A stretch of 36,436 bases of DNA from an uncultured Bacteroidales bacterium (GTDB taxonomy: Bacteria > Bacteroidota > Bacteroidia > Bacteroidales > Muribaculaceae): assembly GCA_900542185.1 (NCBI GenBank), contig UQMZ01000039.1, positions 1 through 36,436 of the forward strand, read 5' to 3'. Of the stretch, positions 1 to 7,557 are shown one piece after another. Within the stretch, counting starts at the first letter, position 1, and every line of letters starts with the position of its first letter. The notes beneath the pieces were generated by a model that worked only from the letters and a program-made list of their open reading frames with translations, made no database searches and had not been told where the DNA came from. Position numbers and translations under genes: made by a program.

Positions 1-47
1 CTACACTCTCTCCGTCGTCGGCAGCGTCAGATGTGTATAAGAGACAG
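1..47 (+). other. Illumina Nextera adapter contamination (not genomic)
   Basis: Bases 1-6 (CTACAC) match the end of the P5 flow-cell primer. Bases 7-14 (TCTCTCCG) match, from memory, the Nextera XT i5 index S511. Bases 15-28 (TCGTCGGCAGCGTC) and 29-47 (AGATGTGTATAAGAGACAG) are the Nextera read-1 adapter and transposase mosaic end. Genomic sequence therefore starts at 48. The adapter order shows that an untrimmed read-through was built into the contig end. Any reading frame starting here is an artefact, and the gene to its right is cut by the assembly, not by biology. Confidence 0.98.
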
Positions 48-1102
48 AGGTGGGCGCGGGCGCATTTGTCCCAGGAGAAGAGGGATGCGTGCTTAAAGCC
101 TCGTTCGCTCAGGTCGGCGCGGAGGTCGGGACTGTCCAGCATACGCGTCATGGCGTCCGATATCTCTTCCACACTCTCGGCGTTGAAGTATTCGGCTGCG
201 TCGCCCGCTATTTCCGGAAAACAGCTGGCGTTGGCCAGCAGAGTAGGACATCTGTTGACCATAGCCTCTAAAATAGGCATTCCGAATCCTTCGTACAGCG
301 AGGGGAAAATGAAAAACAATGCGTGGCGGTATAGATTGTTAAGCTCGTCCTCGTTGGCCTTGATGGCCTTGAACCTGTTGATGACGCCCAGTTGAGTAAG
401 CATGTCGGCCTCGCCATGACTGAAGTCGGAGCCGGTGCATACCACATGCAGGTCGGGATATCTGGAGGCTATTCGGCTGAATGCCGTTGCGAAACGGTTG
501 AAGTTCTTGAACAGATGCCGGTTGCCGACGAACAGTATATATGGCCTGTCGCACAGTGGTGTGTCGGGGCCGGTCACAGGTGGCGGCAATTCGATGCCGT
601 GATGTATCACTTGTATTTTTCCGGGGTCGATGTCGAAGTATTTCAGCATGTCGCGCCTGGTGTTCTCACTGATGGCCACTATGGCGTCGGCGCGCTTCAG
701 TGATGCTTTCTGCAGGCGCTCCATGCGGGCGTTGTAGTTGTATTCGGTCAGGAAATTGACGTCGTGGTATGTCGTGACCATCGGCCGGTTGCCGATGAAT
801 GGAATCAGGTAAGTATCGAAATGGGTCTGATGCACCACATCGTATTTTCCGGTCTTCATCCTAAGCGCCGACCATGGTTTGCCCAGTTCGGCCATGATGC
901 GGCCTTTACCTCGGAATTCGCGGCCCGGCAGAAATGGAATCGTGCGCAACAATCGATGATGACGTACGTATTCGTTGTTCGACAGCCACGCGGTGGTGGT
1001 CCAGCATTCGCGGGGCATGCGGCTGATGATTTCCGCAAAATATTTCGAGACGCCCCCGAAACGCTGGGCTGAAAATATCTGGTGATCAAACAGAACCCTC
1101 AT
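48..1102 (-). CDS. GT4-type glycosyltransferase, C-terminus cut by contig end
   Basis: Transfers a sugar from a nucleotide donor in surface polysaccharide synthesis; acceptor unknown. The frame reads from ATG at 1102 (MRVLFDHQIFSAQRFGG) without a stop for about 351 codons into the adapter junction. The N-terminal half has the QRFGGVSKYF loop typical of GT-B glycosyltransferases. The C-terminal Glycos_transf_1 half shows YILFVGNRHLFKNF and the donor-site E-x7-E motif YEGFGMPILEAM. The last readable residues, LFSWDKCARAH, match the usual FSW(D/E)KCA near the end of this family, so probably only a few to about twenty residues are missing. It follows the GT2 gene on the same strand after a 42-base repeat-filled gap and is probably co-transcribed with it. 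Confidence 0.9.
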
Positions 1103-1104
1103 GT

Positions 1105-1144
1105 GGAATTGGAAATTAGAAATTAGTAATTAGAAATTTGAATT
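1105..1144. repeat. AAATTAG micro-repeat between two glycosyltransferase genes
   Basis: The whole spacer between the two glycosyltransferase genes is low complexity, with near-tandem copies of (G)AAATTAG at about 1112-1119, 1119-1126 and 1127-1133 and a degenerate copy after that. No promoter or terminator is visible in it. Its function is unknown. Confidence 0.75.
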
Positions 1145-1990
1145 CTATCGGCGCTTCAGGAGCTTGCGTGAGAGGACGAAAAGTCGGTAGAGGATGTTGG
1201 CCGTATGGCGGCGCAGCGGTGGGACATTGCGACGGTAATAAGTGTCGCGGCCGTGTTCGGCACGTTGCCGGCGAGCCGCCAGTGCTGCGGGATCGGGCGA
1301 AAAGCTGCCTCCCTCCAGGTGCTGTATTTTAGCTTCGGGCAGCGACATGATACGGCATCCCGCAAGTGAGATGCGCCGGCATAGGTCCGTTTCCTCGTAA
1401 TACATGAAGAATTCCGGAGAGAATCCTCCTATGCTTTGGAACAGTGAGGCGGGAATCATCAGGTCGGCGCCCGTGATGTACGCCACCTTCATTGGTCGGC
1501 CGGTATGGTTGAACTTCCGGTTCTCGCTGTATTTCATCCGGTCGGGCCAATTGTGCAGCAGCTCGTTAAGTTCCCAGCGCACGCCGGGGAATCGGCGTCG
1601 GAACGACAGCATCGGATTCATGTCCTCGTCATAAAGATTGCCGCCTACGGCTCCTGTGTCGGAATGCGCGTCAAGATAATCCGACAGAATGGACACTGCA
1701 TCGTTAAGCAGAATGGTGTCGGGATTGAGAAAGAAGAGGTTACGCCCCGAGGCTATCTCCGCGCCGGCGTTGTTGGCGCGGCCGAAGCCTACATTCTCGT
1801 CAAGTTGCAGACACTTTACTTCGTGGTGCGGGAACAACTCGTCGAATTTACGCTGCAATCCCTGTTCGGAGGCATTGTCAACAATTATCACCTCGAACTC
1901 CACGCCACGGCACTGCGCGTAGAGACTGCGCAGGCAATCAGTCACCAATTCAGAGGTGTGATAGTTTACAATTATTACCGATACATCCAT
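1145..1990 (-). CDS. GT2 family glycosyltransferase (rhamnosyltransferase-like)
   Basis: Inverting sugar transferase of the WbbL/RfbF-like GT2 type, probably adding a deoxyhexose or hexose to a surface polysaccharide on the cytoplasmic side. The GT-A fold is visible: VSVIIVNYHTSE at the N-terminus, IIVDNAS, NVGFGRANNAG, the metal-binding DxD equivalent NPDT, and the acceptor-side block ITGADLMIPASLF followed by FFMYYEETDLCRR with the expected ETDL catalytic motif. Length is about 281 residues, normal for the family, and there is no membrane segment. The ATG at 1990 is preferred over an in-frame GTG at 1993, since MDVSVIIVNY matches the usual start. A good promoter lies just upstream at 2019-2050. 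The acceptor sugar cannot be told from sequence. Confidence 0.92.
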   Translation of the reverse strand: MDVSVIIVNYHTSELVTDCLRSLYAQCRGVEFEVIIVDNASEQGLQRKFDELFPHHEVKCLQLDENVGFGRANNAGAEIASGRNLFFLNPDTILLNDAVSILSDYLDAHSDTGAVGGNLYDEDMNPMLSFRRRFPGVRWELNELLHNWPDRMKYSENRKFNHTGRPMKVAYITGADLMIPASLFQSIGGFSPEFFMYYEETDLCRRISLAGCRIMSLPEAKIQHLEGGSFSPDPAALAARRQRAEHGRDTYYRRNVPPLRRHTANILYRLFVLSRKLLKRR

Positions 1991-2018
1991 CACAGCATAG
2001 TTAGTGTGTCCATCACTA

Positions 2019-2050
2019 CAAAATTAATAACGTGGCTCCACAATTCCAAA
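2019..2050 (-). promoter_or_regulatory. Bacteroidetes primary-sigma promoter for the glycosyltransferase pair
   Basis: On the minus strand TTTG (2050-2047), a 20-base spacer and TAATTTTG (2026-2019) match the consensus TTTG-N19..21-TAnnTTTG exactly. The predicted start is near 2012, giving a leader of about 20 bases before ATG 1990. Its -33 box abuts that of the divergent gpmI promoter. Confidence 0.8.
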
Positions 2051-2081
2051 TTTGATATGTCATAAAAAATTCGTAAATTTG
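2051..2081 (+). promoter_or_regulatory. Bacteroidetes primary-sigma promoter for gpmI operon
   Basis: TTTG at 2051-2054, a 19-base spacer and TAAATTTG at 2074-2081 match the Bacteroidetes consensus exactly. Transcription should start near 2088, leaving a leader of about 75 bases before gpmI. No terminator-like hairpin is evident in that leader. Confidence 0.85.
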
Positions 2082-2162
2082 CAAGTCATACCGACGGGTA
2101 GCGGAAGATTGCTCCCCAACAGTGTTATAAGATAGAAATTCAAAAAGATAAGATTAGAAGAT

Positions 2163-3674
2163 ATGTCAAAGAAATCAATGTTGATTATCCTGGATGGATA
2201 TGGATTGGGCGATCACAAGAAGGATGACGCCATTTACAACACTCCGACACCTTACATGGACAAACTGATGGAGGAGTATCCTCATTCGCAGCTGGAGGCC
2301 AGCGGCGAGAACGTAGGTCTGCCCGACGGCCAGATGGGCAACTCGGAGGTGGGTCACCTCAACATCGGCGGCGGCCGCGTGGTGTATCAGGACCTGGTGA
2401 AGATCAACCGCGCCATCAAGGACGGCTCGTTCCAGAAGAATCCCGAGATAATCAGCGCGTTCAGCTATGCCAAGGAGCACAATGTGCCCATCCACTTCAT
2501 GGGCCTGACGTCGGCCGGCGGCGTTCACTCGTCGCTGCAGCATCTCTACGCCCTGTGCGACACGGCCAAGGCATACGGTCTGAGCGAGGTGTATCTGCAC
2601 GCATTCATGGACGGCCGTGACACCGACCCCAAGAGCGGCGCCGGCTTCCTGACCGAAGTTCAGGACCACTGCAAGCAGAGCGCAGGCGTGATCGCAACAG
2701 TTTGCGGCCGCTACTACGCCATGGACCGCGACAAGCGCTGGGAGCGCGTCAAGGAGGCCTACGACATGCTGGTGGACGGCACGGGCAAGAAGACCGACGA
2801 CGTGGTGAAGGCCGTCGAGGAGTCGTACGCCGAGGGCGTTACCGACGAATTCATCAAGCCTATTGTCAACGAGACTGTGGACGGCCGCATCAAGGAGGGC
2901 CACGTGGTGATATTCTTCAACTACCGCAACGACCGCGCCAAGGAGATGACCACCGTGCTGACACAGCACGAGGAAGGCGGCATGAAGCCCGTGCCCGGCC
3001 TGCAGTATTACTGCATGACACCGTACGACGACTCGTTCAAGGGCGTGCACATCCTGTTCGCCAAGAGCGACGTACCCAACACGCTGAGCGAGTATGTGTC
3101 GGCCCAGGGCAAGAAGCAGCTGCACATAGCCGAGACCGAGAAATACGCTCACGTCACGTTCTTCTTCAACGGAGGCCGCGAGGCACCGTTCGAGGGCGAG
3201 GACCGCATCCTGGTGCCCAGTCCCAAGGTGGCCACCTACGACCTGAAGCCCGAGATGAGCGCTCCCGAGGTGACCGAGAAACTGGTGGACGCCATTGACA
3301 GCGACAAGTATGACTTCATCGTAGTCAACTTCGCCAACGGCGACATGGTGGGCCACACCGGAGTGTACGAGGCCATTCAGAAGGCTGTGGCCACACTCGA
3401 CACCTGCGTCGAGAAGGTGGTTGAGGCCGGCAAGAAGCACGAGTACGAGATGATCATCATCGCCGACCACGGCAACGCCGACCACGCCCTGAACGCCGAC
3501 GACACTCCCAACACGGCGCATTCGCTGAATCCCGTGCCTTTCATCTACATCGGCAGCCACAAGGACGCCAAGTGCGAGAACGGCCGTCTGGCCGACGTGG
3601 CTCCCAGCCTGCTGAAGCTGATGGGCCTGCAGCAGCCTGCCGACATGGACGGCCATAACCTGATAGAGTTCTGA
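2163..3674 (+). CDS. gpmI: 2,3-bisphosphoglycerate-independent phosphoglycerate mutase
   Basis: Interconverts 3-phosphoglycerate and 2-phosphoglycerate in glycolysis and gluconeogenesis using a phosphoserine intermediate and two divalent metals (usually Mn). The 503-residue length is standard. The active-site serine lies in GQMGNSEVGHLNIG (Ser61), HAFMDGRDTDP belongs to the substrate-binding region, and metal ligands are in IIADHGNADH and HSLNPVPF near the C-terminus. The cytoplasmic protein has no signal peptide. Codons are strongly GC-ending, as expected of a highly expressed gene, which leaves a long open frame on the other strand that is not a gene. The TGA stop overlaps the ATG of the next gene by one base (TGATG), so translation is probably coupled. 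Confidence 0.98.
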   Translation: MSKKSMLIILDGYGLGDHKKDDAIYNTPTPYMDKLMEEYPHSQLEASGENVGLPDGQMGNSEVGHLNIGGGRVVYQDLVKINRAIKDGSFQKNPEIISAFSYAKEHNVPIHFMGLTSAGGVHSSLQHLYALCDTAKAYGLSEVYLHAFMDGRDTDPKSGAGFLTEVQDHCKQSAGVIATVCGRYYAMDRDKRWERVKEAYDMLVDGTGKKTDDVVKAVEESYAEGVTDEFIKPIVNETVDGRIKEGHVVIFFNYRNDRAKEMTTVLTQHEEGGMKPVPGLQYYCMTPYDDSFKGVHILFAKSDVPNTLSEYVSAQGKKQLHIAETEKYAHVTFFFNGGREAPFEGEDRILVPSPKVATYDLKPEMSAPEVTEKLVDAIDSDKYDFIVVNFANGDMVGHTGVYEAIQKAVATLDTCVEKVVEAGKKHEYEMIIIADHGNADHALNADDTPNTAHSLNPVPFIYIGSHKDAKCENGRLADVAPSLLKLMGLQQPADMDGHNLIEF

Positions 3675-5248
3675 TGAGACTCCGTAACATTATCGCCTGC
3701 GCGCTGACGGCGACGGTGGCATTGTCCGCCGCCGCCGAGCGTCTGGTGATTCTGCACACCAACGACACGCATTCCAATATCGAATCCGACAGGAGCGGTG
3801 TCGGAGGCATTCTGCCCCGCAAGGCCATTATCGACTCGGTGCGCAAGGCCGAGAAGAACGTGATCCTGGTCGATGCCGGCGACATGGTGCAGGGAACGCT
3901 CTATTTCAAGTATTTCCGTGGCGACGTGGAGTATCCCCTGTTCAACATGATGGGATACGATGTCCGTATCTTGGGCAACCATGAGTTCGACAACGGCATT
4001 GACGAGCTGGCCCGCAACTGGAAGAAAGTGAAGGGCGCGCGTCTGTCGGCCAACTACGATTTCAGCAAGACTCCGGCCGCCGGTCTGTTCAAGCCCTACG
4101 TCGTAAAGAAGATAGGAAAGAAGAAGATTGGCTTCATCGGAATCAACGTAGACCCGGCAAGCCTTATCTCCACCGCCAACACCGGAGCTATGGAGTTCAG
4201 GCCGGTCATCGAGACAGCCAACCATTGGGCCGAATTCCTGAAAAAGAAAGAGAAATGCGACCTCGTGGTGGCCGTGACGCACATAGGCTATGAGTCGGAA
4301 AACGGCAAGACCAATGACGTGGACCTGGCCCGTGCTTCGAAGGACATAGACATCATCATCGGCGGTCACAGCCATACGTTCGTCGACCCCAAGACACCCG
4401 ACAAGACGCCCTACTGGATTGAAAATGCCGAGGGACGCCCGGTGCTGGTGGCACAGACAGGCAAGTATGGCCGCAATGTGGGTTACATATCGATTGATCT
4501 CGACAACCTGAAGGGACAGAAGTTCGATTACGAATACATCCCCGTGACCGACCGCTTCTCGCCTTCGGCCTACGACAAGGAGATCGAGGAGTTCCTCGCT
4601 CCGTATGCCGCCAAGGTCGATTCGATAGACCGTGTGCCGGTGGGTTACAGTTATCAGGCGCTTCCGAATGCAGAAAGAACCGGAGCGTTGGCCAACTGGG
4701 CCGGTGACACCGGAATGTGGCTCGGCATGCAGATTGCCGATTCGCTGCGCCGTGCCGGACACGACATCCCGGCCGTAGACCTGGCCCTGATGAATGTGGG
4801 CGGCATCCGTCAGCCCATGCCCGAAGGGATGGTCAGCGAGGGAAGGGTGCTCAGCATGTTCCCGTTCAGCAACAAGCTGATGCTGATTAAGATGAAGGGC
4901 CGTGACTTTATCAAGACCATGGCGATAGTGTCGCCTAAGGGTGGCGAGGCTGTCAGCGACGAAATCCGGGTGATAACCGGCAGCGACGGGAAGATGAAGC
5001 ACGTGCTTGTAAACGGTGTGCCCATGGACCCGGACCGCGATTATGTGGTATGCACCATCGACTACATAGCCGAGGGCAACGACGATATGACTCCTATGGC
5101 CGAGCACGAGACTCTTTTTACAGATTCAAAGGAACTTGGTTACCGTGTTCTGGAGTATTTTCATGCCGTCACGCCGTTGGGCGTGGGCGTGATGCCCGAT
5201 CCGAACCCAAGATTCGTAAAGGATTTTCATGATGACATGAAACAATAG
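3674..5248 (+). CDS. secreted bifunctional metallophosphatase/5'-nucleotidase
   Basis: Likely a periplasmic or surface nucleotidase (UshA family) that dephosphorylates nucleotides or related phosphoesters for uptake. A signal peptide of about 21 residues ends at ALSAAA, with no lipobox. The N-terminal calcineurin-like metallophosphoesterase carries all metal motifs: HTNDTHSN, DAGDMVQG, GNHEFDNG, VTHIGYE and GGHSHTF. The C-terminal 5'-nucleotidase domain follows from about residue 310, with MNVGGIRQPMPEG and FPFSNKLMLIKMKG. Many Bacteroides split these two domains over two adjacent genes; here they are one 524-residue chain. The ATG overlaps the gpmI stop codon and the next gene starts three bases after its stop. 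Specificity (AMP, UDP-sugar, bis-phosphates) is not determinable. Confidence 0.93.
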   Translation: MRLRNIIACALTATVALSAAAERLVILHTNDTHSNIESDRSGVGGILPRKAIIDSVRKAEKNVILVDAGDMVQGTLYFKYFRGDVEYPLFNMMGYDVRILGNHEFDNGIDELARNWKKVKGARLSANYDFSKTPAAGLFKPYVVKKIGKKKIGFIGINVDPASLISTANTGAMEFRPVIETANHWAEFLKKKEKCDLVVAVTHIGYESENGKTNDVDLARASKDIDIIIGGHSHTFVDPKTPDKTPYWIENAEGRPVLVAQTGKYGRNVGYISIDLDNLKGQKFDYEYIPVTDRFSPSAYDKEIEEFLAPYAAKVDSIDRVPVGYSYQALPNAERTGALANWAGDTGMWLGMQIADSLRRAGHDIPAVDLALMNVGGIRQPMPEGMVSEGRVLSMFPFSNKLMLIKMKGRDFIKTMAIVSPKGGEAVSDEIRVITGSDGKMKHVLVNGVPMDPDRDYVVCTIDYIAEGNDDMTPMAEHETLFTDSKELGYRVLEYFHAVTPLGVGVMPDPNPRFVKDFHDDMKQ

Positions 5249-5251
5249 CGC

Positions 5252-6439
5252 ATGAAACCCGTAACACTACACCTGGCCATCGCAACGTTACTGACGGTTG
5301 CGGTGGCCTCGTGTGGTTTTAACGGGCATCATCGTGAAGATAACGTCGACACGGCACAGGTGGAGATAATGGACCTGACCGCCGAGGCCATGCAATGGGC
5401 CGACAGCGTGACGATGCGCATGGACACCGCGAGTCTTGGCGCGCAGGTGCTGATGCCGGCGCTATATGCCAGTGACGATCCCTGGACCGTGGCGTTGCTG
5501 CAAAGGTATGCCCGGGAGGGAATCGGGGGGATAATTCTGTTGAAGGGCACGGTCGAGGAGGCGCGGACGCTTGCCGACTCCATGCGGAGAGTGTCGGCCG
5601 TAGATCCGTTCGTGGCCATTGACGCGGAATGGGGTCTGAACATGCGTCTTGCCGACGCCCCGAAGTTTCCGGCCAACGGGCGCCTGTCGCCCAAGGTGCA
5701 GGACCAGCTGATGTACGATTATGGCCGCGAGGTGGCACGCGAGTGCCGGCAGATAGGCATAAACATGGTGCTCGGTCCCGTGCTTGACGTGACGCGGCGA
5801 GACAGTTATGTCGGTATCCGCAGTTTCGGGTCGGATCCCCGTCGTGTATCCGATCTGGGCCTGGCATACGGTAAGGGTCTGTCGGGAGGTGGAGTGATGC
5901 CCGTGGCCAAGCACTTCCCCGGACACGGCACTGTGCGGACCGACTCGCATAAAGGGAAGGGTGTGATAGACGGGTCGCTTCAGCGTCTCGATACGGTCGA
6001 CCTCGTTCCGTTCCGCGCATGGTCAGCGGCCGGAATGCCCGCAGTGATGGTGGGGCATCTCGCCGTGCCGGCGATTGATTCGAAGATGCTACCGGCGGCG
6101 GTTTCGTCCACCATCATCAGCGACCTGCTGCGCGGCGACCTAAGATTCAGCGGCCTTGTCCTTACAGACGCAATGAACATGCTCGGGGCCGAAGGCTACA
6201 CCGCAGCCGACGCTCTCAGGGCAGGCTCGAATCTGATTCTCGCGCCGGCCGACACCCACGGCGAACTTGCCGGCATAACCGAATCCGTAAGGCAAGGGAC
6301 GTTGCCTCTGGACACTCTGCGTCAGCGTGTCAGGCTTATCCTGTTTCACAAATACCTGTTGCGTCGCGCTCCCGACATGCGGGAATCCGTCAGCACTCCT
6401 CAGGCCGATTCGTTGGCCCGCGAACTGTCGGAATTATAA
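5252..6439 (+). CDS. NagZ-like GH3 beta-N-acetylhexosaminidase lipoprotein
   Basis: Predicted GH3 enzyme of the NagZ branch, cleaving terminal N-acetylglucosamine, classically from muropeptides in wall recycling. The family motif KHFPGHG begins at Lys220, the general acid/base His233 lies in DSHKGKG of the mobile loop, and the nucleophile is probably Asp306 in VLTDAMNML. The D-H dyad instead of a Glu acid/base is characteristic of NagZ. Unlike cytoplasmic E. coli NagZ, it has a lipoprotein signal ending VASC near residue 21, so it should act in the periplasm or on the outer membrane. Only the GH3 TIM barrel is present (395 residues). It is the last gene of the three-gene unit and is followed directly by a strong terminator. 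Confidence 0.9.
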   Translation: MKPVTLHLAIATLLTVAVASCGFNGHHREDNVDTAQVEIMDLTAEAMQWADSVTMRMDTASLGAQVLMPALYASDDPWTVALLQRYAREGIGGIILLKGTVEEARTLADSMRRVSAVDPFVAIDAEWGLNMRLADAPKFPANGRLSPKVQDQLMYDYGREVARECRQIGINMVLGPVLDVTRRDSYVGIRSFGSDPRRVSDLGLAYGKGLSGGGVMPVAKHFPGHGTVRTDSHKGKGVIDGSLQRLDTVDLVPFRAWSAAGMPAVMVGHLAVPAIDSKMLPAAVSSTIISDLLRGDLRFSGLVLTDAMNMLGAEGYTAADALRAGSNLILAPADTHGELAGITESVRQGTLPLDTLRQRVRLILFHKYLLRRAPDMRESVSTPQADSLARELSEL

Positions 6440-6474
6440 ATGCCTTAGAAATTGTTTCAGTTTCTAAGGCATTT
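6438..6474. terminator. bidirectional intrinsic terminator
   Basis: A perfect 14-bp inverted repeat (6438-6451 with 6461-6474) encloses a 9-base loop. A-rich and T-rich ends give U-rich tails in both directions. It starts within the stop codon of the NagZ-like gene and separates it from the convergent GH43 gene. Confidence 0.85.
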
Positions 6475-6514
6475 ATCGAAGTTGTCTAAACTAATTTACG
6501 TCTAAAAACAGTTC

Positions 6515-7510
6515 TTAGAACTCGGTGGCGGCAGGGCCTGTGAAAGTCATTTTGACAGGAAGTATCCGGCCCTTGGAATCGAAACGCAGTTCATCGATAC
6601 AGGTGACGCGGTCGTGTCCGTCCTCGGAACCGATGGGGTGTCTGTGATAGACTATGTAGTATTTCCCGGTCTTGGACGAGCGGACTACGGAATGATGTCC
6701 GGCGCCCGTTCCTATCTCGGGGTCAGATTCCAGTATAGTGCCAATCCGTTCAAACGGCCCGAACGGAGAGTCGGCTATCGCATACGCCACCCGGTAGTTG
6801 TCTTTGGTCCAGTCCCCCTCGCTCCACATGAAATAATACTTTCCGTCTTTGATTAGCATGAACGGACCCTCGGTATAATCCTTCGGCGTCACTTCCTTAT
6901 AAAGGGTACCGTCGGGAAAAGGAACCAGAGTCTTGAAATCGTCCGACAGCCGGACCATGTTGCAGTGTCCCCAGCCTCCGTAATACATATACCAGTTGCC
7001 GTCCTTGTCATGGAACACGAACTGGTCGATGGGTTGTGCCCCGTTTACTATTTCATTGATTAGCGGACGGCCCAGCAGGTCCTTGTACGGCCCTTCGGGG
7101 CGGTCGCTCACGGCCACTCCTATGCCGCCGGTCTCTCCCTCGTGAACATCGTTGGCTCCGAAAAAGAGATAGTACTTGCCATCCTTCTGAAGTACGGCCG
7201 GCGCCCACATCGCGCCCCAGGCCCATTTCACTTCGTCTGTGTTGAGGATGTTCTCATATTTGGTCCAGTGCTTGAGGTCGGTGGTCGAGAAGCAGTCGAA
7301 TGCGGTCTGGTCCTTGAACGGCAGGCTGCGCGTGGGATATACGAACAGGGTGCCGTCGTATACGATTCCTTCCGGATCGGCGTATGGACCCTGAAAACAA
7401 GGATTGCCGCCTTCGGTGTGTGCCTGGCATGACGCGGTTGTGGCGCACAGGGCTAACCCGCTTAGAACCATGCTGAATAATAAGATTAAAGTTTTGTCAG
7501 TCATTTTCAT
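6515..7510 (-). CDS. GH43 family glycoside hydrolase, exported
   Basis: Inverting exo-glycosidase of the five-bladed propeller family GH43, usually alpha-L-arabinofuranosidase, beta-xylosidase or galactan-active. The triad is recognisable: general base Asp45 in YADPEGIVYDG, pKa modulator Asp162 in QPIDQFVFHDKDG, and general acid Glu214 in YTEGPFMLIKDGKYYFMW. At 331 residues it is a bare catalytic domain without a beta-sandwich module. The N-terminus is an export signal; Cys28 in TTASC is a weak lipobox, so periplasmic or lipidated location is open. ATG 7510 is chosen, with a second in-frame ATG two codons on. It lies 47 bases behind the FecR gene on the same strand, so it may be co-expressed with the regulators. 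Substrate is unknown. Confidence 0.93.
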   Translation of the reverse strand: MKMTDKTLILLFSMVLSGLALCATTASCQAHTEGGNPCFQGPYADPEGIVYDGTLFVYPTRSLPFKDQTAFDCFSTTDLKHWTKYENILNTDEVKWAWGAMWAPAVLQKDGKYYLFFGANDVHEGETGGIGVAVSDRPEGPYKDLLGRPLINEIVNGAQPIDQFVFHDKDGNWYMYYGGWGHCNMVRLSDDFKTLVPFPDGTLYKEVTPKDYTEGPFMLIKDGKYYFMWSEGDWTKDNYRVAYAIADSPFGPFERIGTILESDPEIGTGAGHHSVVRSSKTGKYYIVYHRHPIGSEDGHDRVTCIDELRFDSKGRILPVKMTFTGPAATEF

Positions 7511-7537
7511 AATGATAGTTTTATAATGATAGCGTTT

Positions 7538-7553
7538 TAGGAGTGATGTCTTA
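7538..7553 (+). promoter_or_regulatory. degenerate copy of the AGGAACGAT motif (tentative)
   Basis: Bases 7539-7553 (AGGAGTGATGTCTTA) agree with the 15-base motif AGGAACGATRCCTAA at 11 positions, the differences being mostly transitions. It lies between the FecR stop and the GH43 start, in the orientation opposite to the gene. Nearby is a 10-bp direct repeat ATAATGATAG at 7509-7518 and 7523-7532. Chance resemblance is possible. Confidence 0.3.
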
Positions 7554-7557
7554 GGCG

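Noticed and set aside
33..395. Plus-strand reading frame starting in the first 50 bases
   Set aside because: Its start lies in sequencing adapter and the rest is antisense to the glycosyltransferase gene.
1990..1993. GTG start one codon before ATG for the GT2 gene
   Set aside because: ATG at 1990 gives the standard family N-terminus.
2175..3656. 493-codon open frame opposite gpmI
   Set aside because: It follows from the GC-ending codon bias of gpmI; composition is Val/His/Leu-rich without domains. Shadow frame.
3545..5107. 520-codon open frame opposite the nucleotidase
   Set aside because: No domain and no start context; shadow of the conserved nucleotidase gene.
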